From positions 1 to 49,965 of the forward strand of contig JASCPI010000038.1 in NCBI GenBank assembly GCA_029959555.1: a stretch of DNA of 49,965 nucleotides. Direction: 5' to 3'. Of this stretch, positions 33,556-42,031 are shown in pieces (the first letter of the stretch is position 1; each line of letters begins with the position of its first letter). The stretch is from Lysobacteraceae bacterium PS02065 (GTDB taxonomy: Bacteria > Pseudomonadota > Gammaproteobacteria > Xanthomonadales > Rhodanobacteraceae). Both the position numbers and the translations under genes were made by a program. The notes under the pieces were generated by a model. The model saw only the letters and a list, made by a program, of their open reading frames with translations, did no database searches and was not told the DNA's origin.

Positions 33556-36552
33556 TCAGAAGCTCGCGCCGACCGACAGCTTGAACGTGCGCGTCGGCGT
33601 GGTGATGCCGAAGCCGTTGCGCTGTCCGAAGTTCGCGTTGGCGTTGCCCGGACCGCCGCGCCAGTTGTCGTAGTCGTTCCAGTTGTAGGTGTTGAACAGG
33701 TTGAGGACGTCGGCGCGGAAGCGCAGCGAGATGCGGTCGTCGACGTGCCAGTACTTGGTCGCGGCGATGTCGATCTGCTTGGTGCCGAACGTGCCCTCCG
33801 GAATGTACGGATCGAAGAAGCAGTAGTTGTCGCTCGGCGCGTCGTAGCAGTTCGTGGCGTCCTTGGTGGTGGGGCTCGCGAACGTCGCCTTGGCCGAGTA
33901 CGTCACGTCCCAGGGGCCGTCGACGATGCCGGTCAGCACGAGGCGATGGCGCGGGATGCCGACCGAGCGGTAGAACGGCTGGTTGTCGAGGTTGGCCACG
34001 TCGAACAGGTAGTGTTCGTCGTTGATCGCCGCGTTGAGGCGGTTCTCCTTGGCGTCGGTGTAGGTGTAGGACGCCGTCACGCCCCAGCCCGAATCCTCGG
34101 TGTACGGCTTCTCGAGCGACAGCAGCACCGAGTTCGTGCGCGTCTCGATGCCGTTGTCGGCGATGATCAGCGTGCCGAATCCCGGGATCGGCTGCCCCCA
34201 CGGCTGGCCGCCCCAGGTCCAGTTCGGGTTCTGGTGGAAGTTGCCGCCGGGCCAGCGGTTGCCGAGCGTGAAGAGGATGCCGTCGTGGCTGAGCACGTGC
34301 GACAGCGTGGCCGACGTGTTCCAGTCGATGCCGAACAGCGTCACGGTGTTGCGCATGCCCAAGCTGAACTGATCCGAGTACGGCGTCTTGAGATCGTTGT
34401 TCATGAGGTTGATCTCGCCACCCAGGCTCGGGTTGGCCGCGACGAGCGGGGCGAGGTTGGCCGGGTTGTAGTACGCCGGATTCCACTCGAGGCAGGTGGC
34501 CTGCGTCGTGTCACACGGGTGCTCGGGCGAGTTGAAGTTGAAGCGGTAGCTCGGGTACGAACCCTTCGAGCGTTCGAGTGCGAGGTAGTCGAACAGGTTG
34601 CGGTCGTAGGAGCGGCCGGCACCGCCGAAGATCACGTGACGCTGGTCCTCGAACAGGTCGTACGAGAAGCCGAGGCGCGGCTGGAAGGCGTCCTTGAACG
34701 CCTTGCGGTTGCTGCCGTTGCCGATGTAGTCCTCGATGTCGTAATCGGCATTGTTGAGGTTGGCCCAGTTGCGCAGCGCGGCGGCGAGTTCGGGACGCGG
34801 CTGGAAGTCGAGATAGCTCGGCACCTTCTCGTAGTCCCAGCGGATGCCGAGGTTGAGGGTCAGCTTCGCGTTGACTTCCCAGTCGTCCTGCACGTAGATG
34901 CCGAACTGCTTGGACGTCGTGACGACGTTCGGGTTCGTGCCCGGCACCGGCACGCCGAACTCGACGCGCGTCGGCGTGGAGAGGTCGCCGTACACGTCGT
35001 AGAAGAACTGCGGGCTGTACGGCTGCTGCTCCAGCGCGTTGATGTCGATTTCCTTGTACTTGAAACCGGCCTTGATCGTGTGGTTGCCCGCCCAGGTGAA
35101 GCCCGAGTAGGTCACGTCGTCCTGCAGGCCCCAGCCCTTCTGGCCTTTGCGCTGGTAGTTCGGGCCGGCGCCGTAGTTGAGCACCGAGCGACCGTTGCCC
35201 TGGTCGACGGTATAGTCGAGCAGGCGGATGCCGTAGCCGCTGAGCTGTGCCGGACGCGGCTCGTACACCGAATCCTCGAACGTGAGATGGGCGTCGTTGA
35301 GCCAGTCACCCGAGGTGTACTGCCAACGCAGGTCGCCGCGTGTCTCCTCCTGATGCTTGGCGCTCGCGAACGGCGTCGTGTTGACGCCCGTGTTGCCCTG
35401 CACGTCATCCTCGACGCGGTAGCGGCCCGTGAGCTCGAACAGGTTCTTGTCGTCCGGCGTCCAGGTCAGTTTGGCGAAGTAGAGGTCTTCCTCGAACGGC
35501 GTCGAGGTCGCGCCGACGAGGTCCTGCGCCTCGGGCGGCAGTGCCGAGATCGGCACGTTCTCGCCCGGCGTCACCTCGGCCGGCGTGATGATGTTCTTGT
35601 ATTCGTACGACGCGAAGATGAACAGCTTGTCCTTGATCAGCGGACCGCCGATCGAGGCGCCGTACTGCTTGTCCTGCGTGTCGACCTTGCCCGCGCCGGC
35701 GGCTTCGGCCGGTCGCGTCGCACGCCAGTCCTGGTCGGTGTAGTCGAAGAACGCGTCGCCGTGCCACTCGTTCGAGCCCGACTTGGTCAGCGCGGTGATC
35801 GCGGCGCTGCTGAGCTGGTCGTACTCGGCCTTGTAGTTCTGCGTGATCACCTTGTACTCGGCGATCGCCGACTGAGGGAACGGGTTGCCGCGCGAGCCGT
35901 CCTGGCCCGTGATGCCGCCCTTGAGCACGTAATTCTTCTGGCCGACGCCGTCGATGTAGACGTTGACGCCGTTGGAGTTCTGGCCACCGCCACGCAGCTT
36001 GGTGGTGCCGTCGCTGTTCTGCGAGAACACCACGCCCGGCACCGTGTCGGCGAAGGCGAGGAAGTTGCGGTTGGTCTGCGGGATCGCGTCGATCTGCTTC
36101 TGCGTGATGTAGGTCGCGATCTCGGAGGTCTTGGTCTCGACGAGCGCGTCGGCGGTCACCGTGACCGTGTCCATCGAGGCGACGTCGGGTGCCGCGCTCT
36201 CGAGCGGGACGTTCAGGGTCGCGACCTGGCCGACCTGCAGGACGACGGTCTTGGACGAGGTCGCACCGTCGCCGCTGACGTCGACGCGGTACGTGCCCGG
36301 TGGCAGGCCGGCAAGCGAGTAGGTGCCGTTCGCATTGCTCTGCACGCGGCGCACGAGGCCGGTCGCGATGTTCGTGGCGACGATCTCGGCGCTCGCGGCG
36401 GGGCCGGAACCCGTGGTGACCTGGCCTCGCACGGTCGCCGCGGTGCCCTGCGCGAACGCGGCCGGTGCGGCGGCGAAGGCGAGGCAACTGGCGAGTGCGC
36501 ACGCGAGGACGCGCGGCTGCGGGAATCGGCTGGAACGGATCGGGTGCTTCAT
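33556..36552 (-). CDS. TonB-dependent outer-membrane receptor (Oar/SusC-like)
   Basis: This 998-residue outer-membrane protein has a signal peptide (about 1-35, AFAQ), an N-terminal carboxypeptidase-regulatory-like beta-sandwich (about 40-115, VRGQVTTGSG...NGTYSLAGLPPGTYRVDV), a plug (about 125-240) and a large beta-barrel ending in ...LSVGASF with the terminal Phe required for assembly. Such receptors in Xanthomonadales take up oligosaccharides through the outer membrane. No SusD partner is present. ATG 36552 follows GGAGGGGAG. It is 67 bases downstream of lacI on the same strand and is followed by two hairpins and the GH144-like gene, so it likely provides the outer-membrane step of the locus. 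Confidence 0.95.
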   Translation of the reverse strand: MKHPIRSSRFPQPRVLACALASCLAFAAAPAAFAQGTAATVRGQVTTGSGPAASAEIVATNIATGLVRRVQSNANGTYSLAGLPPGTYRVDVSGDGATSSKTVVLQVGQVATLNVPLESAAPDVASMDTVTVTADALVETKTSEIATYITQKQIDAIPQTNRNFLAFADTVPGVVFSQNSDGTTKLRGGGQNSNGVNVYIDGVGQKNYVLKGGITGQDGSRGNPFPQSAIAEYKVITQNYKAEYDQLSSAAITALTKSGSNEWHGDAFFDYTDQDWRATRPAEAAGAGKVDTQDKQYGASIGGPLIKDKLFIFASYEYKNIITPAEVTPGENVPISALPPEAQDLVGATSTPFEEDLYFAKLTWTPDDKNLFELTGRYRVEDDVQGNTGVNTTPFASAKHQEETRGDLRWQYTSGDWLNDAHLTFEDSVYEPRPAQLSGYGIRLLDYTVDQGNGRSVLNYGAGPNYQRKGQKGWGLQDDVTYSGFTWAGNHTIKAGFKYKEIDINALEQQPYSPQFFYDVYGDLSTPTRVEFGVPVPGTNPNVVTTSKQFGIYVQDDWEVNAKLTLNLGIRWDYEKVPSYLDFQPRPELAAALRNWANLNNADYDIEDYIGNGSNRKAFKDAFQPRLGFSYDLFEDQRHVIFGGAGRSYDRNLFDYLALERSKGSYPSYRFNFNSPEHPCDTTQATCLEWNPAYYNPANLAPLVAANPSLGGEINLMNNDLKTPYSDQFSLGMRNTVTLFGIDWNTSATLSHVLSHDGILFTLGNRWPGGNFHQNPNWTWGGQPWGQPIPGFGTLIIADNGIETRTNSVLLSLEKPYTEDSGWGVTASYTYTDAKENRLNAAINDEHYLFDVANLDNQPFYRSVGIPRHRLVLTGIVDGPWDVTYSAKATFASPTTKDATNCYDAPSDNYCFFDPYIPEGTFGTKQIDIAATKYWHVDDRISLRFRADVLNLFNTYNWNDYDNWRGGPGNANANFGQRNGFGITTPTRTFKLSVGASF

Positions 36553-36619
36553 GGCATCTCCCCTCCCAAGGGTGGCCGGGTGGTCTGTCGGTAGGTGCAA
36601 CGGTGGGTGGACGGGTGGA

Positions 36620-37630
36620 TCAGGACGGTGCACGCGGCGCCGTGCTTCCGCACGAGCCGCGCACGATGAGTTCGGGTGTGGCGATGCCGTCCGCTTCGGC
36701 ATCCTGGCCGGCGAGACGGGACAGCAGGGCACGTGCGGCGCGCTCGCCGAGTTCGGCGATGTTGACGCGCATCGTCGTGAGCGGCGGTGAGACGTAGCGT
36801 GCCATCGGGATGTCGTCGAAGCCGGCCAGCGCGATGTCGCGCGGAACCTGCAGACCGCCTTCGTGCAGCGCGAAAAGGCAGCCCAGCGCCATCATGTCGT
36901 TGGCCGCGAACACCGCGTCGGGCCGTTCGGACAGGCCGCGCAGGTGCACGCCGGCCGTGTAGCCCGAGGCTTCGCTGAAATCGCCCTCGAACACGAGCGG
37001 CGTCTGGCTGGGGCGATGCGCGGCGAGCGCATCCATGTAGCCCTGGCGGCGCTCGTCGGCGTCGAAGTTGTCGGCGGGACCGGAGATCATCGCGATGCGT
37101 GCATGGCCGAGCGAGGCGAGGTGGGCGACGATCGCACGCGCGCCGCCGCGATTGTCGACCGCGAAGCTCATGGCGCCCTCGGCGGGACAGCGCGTGTTCA
37201 TCAGTACGGTCGGCACCGCGCGCGGCAGCGCATCGGCGAGCATCGCCGCGTCGGCGTGCGGCGACATCACGAGCAGGCCGTCGACACGCCCGCTGAGCGC
37301 ACGCAGCGCGGCCGCAGTCTCCACGGCCGAGCCGTGCGAGCTCGACACGAGCAGGTGCATGCGATGCGCGCGTGCGGCGATGTCCATGCCGCGCATGAGC
37401 TCGGAGAAGAATTCGCCGTAGAGGTCGGGCAGGATCGCGCCGATCGTGTCGGTGCGGCGCGTGATGAGGCTGCGCGCGGCGCCATGTGGCGTGTAGCGCA
37501 GGCGATCGGCGATCGCACGGATGCGCTCGCGCAGCTCGACCGTCACGTTGACGTGACCGTTCAGCGCTCGCGAAACGGTCGCCACGGACACGTTCGCTTC
37601 GCGGGCGACATCTTTGATGGTCACCGTCAT
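36620..37630 (-). CDS. LacI-family transcriptional regulator
   Basis: The 336-residue regulator has an N-terminal helix-turn-helix and hinge (about 3-58, IKDVAREANVSVATVSRALNG) and a periplasmic-binding-protein-like effector domain (about 62-330, with GLLVMSPHAD, DNRGGARAIVAHLASLGHARIAMISG and FAANDMMALG). It should repress the sugar locus until an oligosaccharide or sugar phosphate is bound. An operator-like dyad lies 38 bases upstream of the start, implying autoregulation. A 13/14 match upstream of the ATPase and glucokinase genes points to a second target. The TonB receptor gene follows directly. Sequence does not reveal the inducer. Confidence 0.95.
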   Translation of the reverse strand: MTVTIKDVAREANVSVATVSRALNGHVNVTVELRERIRAIADRLRYTPHGAARSLITRRTDTIGAILPDLYGEFFSELMRGMDIAARAHRMHLLVSSSHGSAVETAAALRALSGRVDGLLVMSPHADAAMLADALPRAVPTVLMNTRCPAEGAMSFAVDNRGGARAIVAHLASLGHARIAMISGPADNFDADERRQGYMDALAAHRPSQTPLVFEGDFSEASGYTAGVHLRGLSERPDAVFAANDMMALGCLFALHEGGLQVPRDIALAGFDDIPMARYVSPPLTTMRVNIAELGERAARALLSRLAGQDAEADGIATPELIVRGSCGSTAPRAPS

Positions 37631-37668
37631 ACCGTCCGAACCCTTCCCCCGGACCGCAATCTAGAGTC

Positions 37669-37682
37669 TGTAAACGTTTTCA
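37669..37682. promoter_or_regulatory. Putative LacI-family operator upstream of lacI
   Basis: TGTAAACGTTTTCA (minus strand TGAAAACGTTTACA) is a CG-centred dyad typical of LacI-family operators. On the minus strand a -10-like TAGATT follows at 37663-37658, so binding would block transcription of lacI and possibly of the TonB receptor and downstream genes. A 13/14 match is found at 22308-22321. Confidence 0.7.
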
Positions 37683-37790
37683 TCGTGCCGCTTGCGGGGC
37701 CGAAAGTCATGTTGCATCACAGCAAGGCCGGCGTGGGCCAAGGTGATGCCGCATCCTCCACCTGTATACGACGAGGGCATTCGTGCCGGG

Positions 37791-38777
37791 TCAGGCGGCG
37801 CGCGCGAGGCCTTCGGCGAGGCGATCGAAATAGTCGCGCGTGAGGCGCATCTGCAGCTCGGCCGATTCGGCGCCGTTGACGACGGCGCGGAAGGCCGCGT
37901 TCTCGGGACGGTCCTTCGCATACCAGCCGAGGTGCTTGCGCGCGATGCGCACGCCGGCGGGTTCGCCGTAGAACGCGTACAGCGCTTCGAGGTGTCCGCA
38001 GAGGATCGTGCACACCTCGCCCGGCGTCGGCGGCGCGAGACGTTCGCCGGTGGCGAGGAAGTGCGCGATCTCGCGGAAGATCCACGGACGCCCCTGCGCG
38101 GCGCGCCCGATCATGACCGCATCCGCGCCGGTGCCGGCGAGCACCGCGAGCGCCTTGTCGGGCGAGTCGACATCACCGTTGGCGAGCACCGGAATCGACA
38201 CTTCGGCCTTGATCGCGGCGATCGTGTCGTACTCGGCGTCACCGTTATAGAGGTCGGCACGCGTGCGGCCGTGCACGGCGAGCGCGGCGATGCCGGCCTG
38301 CTCGGCGATGCGCGCGACGCGCACGCCGTTGCGGTTGTCGCGGTTCCAGCCGGTGCGGATCTTGAGCGTGACGGGGATGTCGACCGCCTTCACGACCGCC
38401 TCGACGATGCGCGCGACGAGCGGCTCGTCCTGCAGCAGCGCGGAGCCCGCGTAGACGTTGCACACCTTCTTGGCCGGGCAGCCCATGTTGATGTCGACGA
38501 TCTGTGCCCCATGATCGACGTTGTAGCGCGCGGCCTCGGCCAGCATCACGGGATCGTAACCGGCGATCTGCACGCTGATCGGCGCGGGTTCGTCGACATG
38601 GTCCATGCGCTGCAGCGACTTGCGCGTATGCCAAAGGCGCGGGTCGGCGGTCGTCATCTCGGACACGGCAAGGCCCGCACCGAGCCGCTTGCACAGCTGG
38701 CGGAACGGCTTGTCGGTGACGCCGGCCATGGGTGCGAGCACCACGGCGGGCGCGATGCGGTGGGGTCCGATCTGCAT
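37791..38777 (-). CDS. dusB: tRNA-dihydrouridine synthase B
   Basis: The 328-residue flavoenzyme reduces uridine to dihydrouridine in the tRNA D-loop with NADPH. It has the FMN-binding TIM barrel with LAPMAGVTDKPFR (14-26), SVQIAGYDP, NMGCPAKKVC carrying the catalytic Cys100, LKIRTGW, HGRTR and GRAAQGRPWIF, the usual DusB order. ATG 38777 gives the standard DusB beginning (MQIGPHRI); ATG 38786 would add three residues. In many gammaproteobacteria dusB precedes fis; here no fis follows and the next gene is the divergently unrelated lacI. It is divergent from the DedA gene. Confidence 0.95.
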   Translation of the reverse strand: MQIGPHRIAPAVVLAPMAGVTDKPFRQLCKRLGAGLAVSEMTTADPRLWHTRKSLQRMDHVDEPAPISVQIAGYDPVMLAEAARYNVDHGAQIVDINMGCPAKKVCNVYAGSALLQDEPLVARIVEAVVKAVDIPVTLKIRTGWNRDNRNGVRVARIAEQAGIAALAVHGRTRADLYNGDAEYDTIAAIKAEVSIPVLANGDVDSPDKALAVLAGTGADAVMIGRAAQGRPWIFREIAHFLATGERLAPPTPGEVCTILCGHLEALYAFYGEPAGVRIARKHLGWYAKDRPENAAFRAVVNGAESAELQMRLTRDYFDRLAEGLARAA

Positions 38778-38933
38778 GGTGCGCATTGTAGCGTCGCGCA
38801 TCGCTCGTTCGACGGCGTTCGGGTTGTGCCTGCTAGACTCCCTGCGCTTTTTCTCCACGATGTCGCGCCTGATGACGAAACAAAGCCTTTTCCAGGGAGC
38901 CATGCGTCGCCATCCAGGGCGGCGTCACCGCTG

Positions 38934-39584
38934 ATGGACCTGCTCGACACGCTCATCCAGTTCTTCACGGCGAACGGATACCTCGCCGTGTTCCTCGTGC
39001 TCATGATCTGCGGGTTCGGCGTGCCGATCCCCGAGGACATCACGCTCGTGGCGGGGGGCGTGATTGCCGGCCTCGGCTACGTCAACGTGCACGTCATGGT
39101 GCTGGTCGGCCTCGCCGGCGTGCTCTGCGGCGATTCGCTCATGTTCGCCGTCGGCCGCGTGTTCGGCGAGCGTGCCCTGCGCCTGCGCTGGGTGGCGATG
39201 CTGCTGACGCCCAAGCGGTATGCGCGCGTGCAGGCCAAGTTCGCGCGCTACGGCACGCGCCTCATGTTCATTGCGCGCTTCCTGCCGGGGCTGCGCTCGC
39301 CGATCTACCTGACCGCGGGCATGACGCGCAGGGTGTCGTTCCTCAAGTTCTTCCTGCTCGACGGCCTCGCCGCGCTGATCAGCGTGCCGGTCTGGGTCTA
39401 CCTCGGTTACTACGGCGCGCAGAATCACGAGTGGCTGCTGACCTGGCTCGGCCGCGGCAAGACCGTGGTGCTGATCATCGTCGGCGTGTTGCTGCTCGGT
39501 GCGGCGTGGTACTTCGGGCGGCGCTTCATGCGCCGCCGCGCGCTGCTGCGCCGCCGGAAGGAGCGTCGCCGCCTCGCCCATTGA
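38934..39584 (+). CDS. DedA-family membrane protein
   Basis: This 216-residue inner-membrane protein carries the SNARE-associated (VTT) domain with reentrant helices. Its marks are FGVPIPEDITLVAGG (about 24-38), GDSLMFAVGRVFGE, the conserved arginine motif FIARFLPGLRSPIYLTAG and a very basic C-terminal tail (RRRALLRRRKERRR). DedA proteins are thought to act as lipid scramblases or flippases for undecaprenyl phosphate or other lipids; some confer resistance to cationic peptides or colistin. A likely -10 TAGACT lies in the 156-base region shared with the divergent dusB gene. ATG 38934 fits the family length. Confidence 0.9.
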   Translation: MDLLDTLIQFFTANGYLAVFLVLMICGFGVPIPEDITLVAGGVIAGLGYVNVHVMVLVGLAGVLCGDSLMFAVGRVFGERALRLRWVAMLLTPKRYARVQAKFARYGTRLMFIARFLPGLRSPIYLTAGMTRRVSFLKFFLLDGLAALISVPVWVYLGYYGAQNHEWLLTWLGRGKTVVLIIVGVLLLGAAWYFGRRFMRRRALLRRRKERRRLAH

Positions 39585-39716
39585 GCGCCGCCCATCACAG
39601 TTCCCGCGCATCAACGCGCGCCTTTGCATGGAATCGTGAACGGCGCCACCAACCGCGCCGGGCCACTCGACAGAATCCGCATCCACGCGATCCTCGCGTA
39701 TTCCGGGTGGCGGCCC

Positions 39717-41915
39717 ATGTCGATCCTTTCCTCTCTCCTTCCCCGTTTCGCGCCCAGGCGCGCAGCCTTCGCCGGGGCGCTCGCGCTCGGCATGGCCGCC
39801 GCGGGTGTGTCGGCGGCACCGGTGCTGCAGAACCCGGTGATGTTCGTCACCCAGTTCCCGATCACGGCCGACTTCGCGACCATCGGTTCGGTGTTCGCGA
39901 ACCATCGCGGCGGCATCCAGCAGGCCGGCCGCGGTGGCGACCTCTACATCCGCTATCCGGACGGCACGCTGCGCAACCTGACCCAGGAGGCCGGCTACGG
40001 CATGGCGGGCCTGCAGGGCGCCAACGCGATCTCGGTGCGCGACCCGGCCGTGAGCTGGGACGGCACCAAGGCGGTCTTCAGCATGGTGGTCGGCGCGCCG
40101 ACCCAGCAGTACGCGCAGGGCACGTACTACTGGCAGCTTTACGAGATCACGGGCATCGGCCGCGGTCAGACCGCCGTGATCACGCGCGTTGCCGGCCAGC
40201 CGGCCGACTTCAACAACGTGCAGCCGACCTACGCGTCCAATGGCGACCTCATCTTCGTGAGCGATCGTCCGCGCAACGGCGAGCGCCACCTCTACCCGCA
40301 GCACGACGAGTACGAATCGACCCCGACGCCGACCGGCCTGTGGAAGCTCGCACGCGCGACGCAGCAGGTCAGCCTCATGCAGCATTCGCCGTCAGGCTCG
40401 TTCACGCCGACCGTCGACAGCTTCGGCCGCGTGATCTTCTCGCGCTGGGACCACCTGCAGCGCGACCAGCAGGCCGAGGCCGCGGGCAACGGCACGTTCA
40501 ACTGGGCGTCCGAAGCCGCCAACGCCCCGAAGGTCACCGGTACCGAGGTGTTCCCGGAGCCGCGCGCCGACACCGGCGTCGCGTACGGCCATCGCATCAA
40601 CAACTTCCTGCCGTGGATGATCAACCAGGACGGTACGGGCGAGGAGACGATCAACCACATCGGCCGGCACGAGCTGTTCTCGTACTTCAACCGCAGCCTG
40701 CGCGCCGACGGCAACCTTCGCGACTTCTCGCCGGGTACGCGGCCGAACCCGAACAGCATCCTCAACTTCCTGCAGATCGTCGAGGACCCTCGCGTGCCGG
40801 GCCGCTACTGGGGCATCGACTCGCCGGAGTTCTACACGCACGCCTCGGGTCAGATCATCCGCATCGACGCGCCGCCGTCGCGCAATCCCGATTCGATCAT
40901 CGTGACGTACGCGACGCCGCGCAGCACGCACAACGTGTTCGACGGCGCGCCGCCGGTCGATTTCTCGGGCCACTACCGTCATCCGCTGCCGCTCGCCGAC
41001 GGCCAGATCCTCGCCGCGCACACGTCCGAATCGCGCCCGGCCGGCAACGACGGCACGCGCCCGAATCCGCTGCCACGCTACCAGTTCCGCCTGCGCACGT
41101 TGCAGACGTCGGGTGCGAACCTGCTGCCCGTCGCCGGCGGCGAACTGACCGGCACGAACGGCATCCGCAAGACGATCAGCTACTGGGATCCCGACGTGCT
41201 CGTCAGCTACAACGGGCCGCTGTGGGAGCTGTCGCCGGTCGAAGTGCGCGCGCGCACCGCGCCGCCCGCGCCCACGGCGACCCTCGACGATCCGGAGATC
41301 GACGTGTTCGCACAGGCCGATGTCGACCTCGTCGCATTCCGCCGATTCCTCAAGGACAAGGGCCTCGCCCTGCTCGTCGCGCGCGACTCGACCTCGCGCG
41401 ACGGCGCCGACCGCCAGCAGCCGTTCAACCTGCGCGTGCCCGGCGGCGTGCAGTCGACCGCATCGTCCGGGACCGTCTACGACATCGCCTGGATGCAGTT
41501 CTTCCAGGGTGACCAGGTGCGTGGCATCGGCGGCACCGCGTCGCCGACCGCGGGGCGTCGCGTGCTCGCGCAGACGATGCACGACACCGCCGCGCTGCAG
41601 GCGATGCCGCAGGCTGCCGGTGCTCCCGCCGGCAGCGTCAAGATCGCGACCGACGGCTCGTTCGCGGCGATCATCCCGGCCCAGCGCGCGATGACCTGGC
41701 AGAGCACGACCTCCAACGGCACGCCGGTCGTCCGCGAGCGCTACTGGATCTCGGCGCAGCCCGGCGAGATCCGCGTGTGCGACGGTTGCCACGGCGTCAA
41801 CACGGCGAGCCAGACCGGCACGACCGCGGCGCGCAACCCGCCGCAGGCGATGCGCGAACTGCTCGTGTGGTGGAAGCAGAGCTACGATCCGCTGTTCCGC
41901 GGGACCTTCGACTGA
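39717..41915 (+). CDS. Secreted mono-haem protein like hydrazine synthase alpha subunit (HZS-alpha-like)
   Basis: This 732-residue protein has a signal peptide (about 1-38, GVSAAP), then a WD40/TolB-like beta-propeller body (about 45-430, with SWDGTKAVFSM and ASNGDLIFVSDRP). A beta-rich C-terminal half ends with a single c-type haem motif CDGCH (688-692). This arrangement is found in bacterial proteins annotated as HZS-alpha domain or 'hydrazine synthase alpha subunit middle domain', outside anammox bacteria as well. Haem attachment would place it in the periplasm. No cytochrome partner genes adjoin, and function is unknown. ATG 39717 was chosen because it begins the signal peptide; upstream ATG 39624 adds 31 unlikely residues. 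A terminator-like hairpin follows. Confidence 0.75.
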   Translation: MSILSSLLPRFAPRRAAFAGALALGMAAAGVSAAPVLQNPVMFVTQFPITADFATIGSVFANHRGGIQQAGRGGDLYIRYPDGTLRNLTQEAGYGMAGLQGANAISVRDPAVSWDGTKAVFSMVVGAPTQQYAQGTYYWQLYEITGIGRGQTAVITRVAGQPADFNNVQPTYASNGDLIFVSDRPRNGERHLYPQHDEYESTPTPTGLWKLARATQQVSLMQHSPSGSFTPTVDSFGRVIFSRWDHLQRDQQAEAAGNGTFNWASEAANAPKVTGTEVFPEPRADTGVAYGHRINNFLPWMINQDGTGEETINHIGRHELFSYFNRSLRADGNLRDFSPGTRPNPNSILNFLQIVEDPRVPGRYWGIDSPEFYTHASGQIIRIDAPPSRNPDSIIVTYATPRSTHNVFDGAPPVDFSGHYRHPLPLADGQILAAHTSESRPAGNDGTRPNPLPRYQFRLRTLQTSGANLLPVAGGELTGTNGIRKTISYWDPDVLVSYNGPLWELSPVEVRARTAPPAPTATLDDPEIDVFAQADVDLVAFRRFLKDKGLALLVARDSTSRDGADRQQPFNLRVPGGVQSTASSGTVYDIAWMQFFQGDQVRGIGGTASPTAGRRVLAQTMHDTAALQAMPQAAGAPAGSVKIATDGSFAAIIPAQRAMTWQSTTSNGTPVVRERYWISAQPGEIRVCDGCHGVNTASQTGTTAARNPPQAMRELLVWWKQSYDPLFRGTFD

Positions 41916-41920
41916 GCACG

Positions 41921-41949
41921 ACGTGCACCGGCACCGCGCCGGTGCACGT
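41921..41949 (+). terminator. Hairpin terminator after the mono-haem protein gene
   Basis: ACGTGCACCGGC (41921-41932) and GCCGGTGCACGT (41938-41949) form a perfect 12-base stem with a 5-base loop, six bases after the stop codon, followed by a short TTGAC. It separates the mono-haem gene from the AEC transporter gene. Confidence 0.75.
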
Positions 41950-42031
41950 TGACGCAGGGCTCGTCGCGCAGCGTCGCGTGGCTTGTCGGCTCTGCTAAGG
42001 TGCGCGGCGCCCCGTTTCGCCACGCTCCTCG

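Noticed and set aside
33160..36594. Long open frame (1144 codons) antisense to the TonB receptor gene
   Set aside because: Its product is a low-complexity Arg/Val/Glu/Asp-rich sequence without domain character, as expected for a frame opposite a GC-rich coding strand. The minus-strand frame encodes a recognisable receptor.
39717..41915. Hydrazine synthesis by the HZS-alpha-like protein
   Set aside because: Only one haem motif is present and no beta/gamma subunits or anammox genes are in the window, so an anammox function is not supported.
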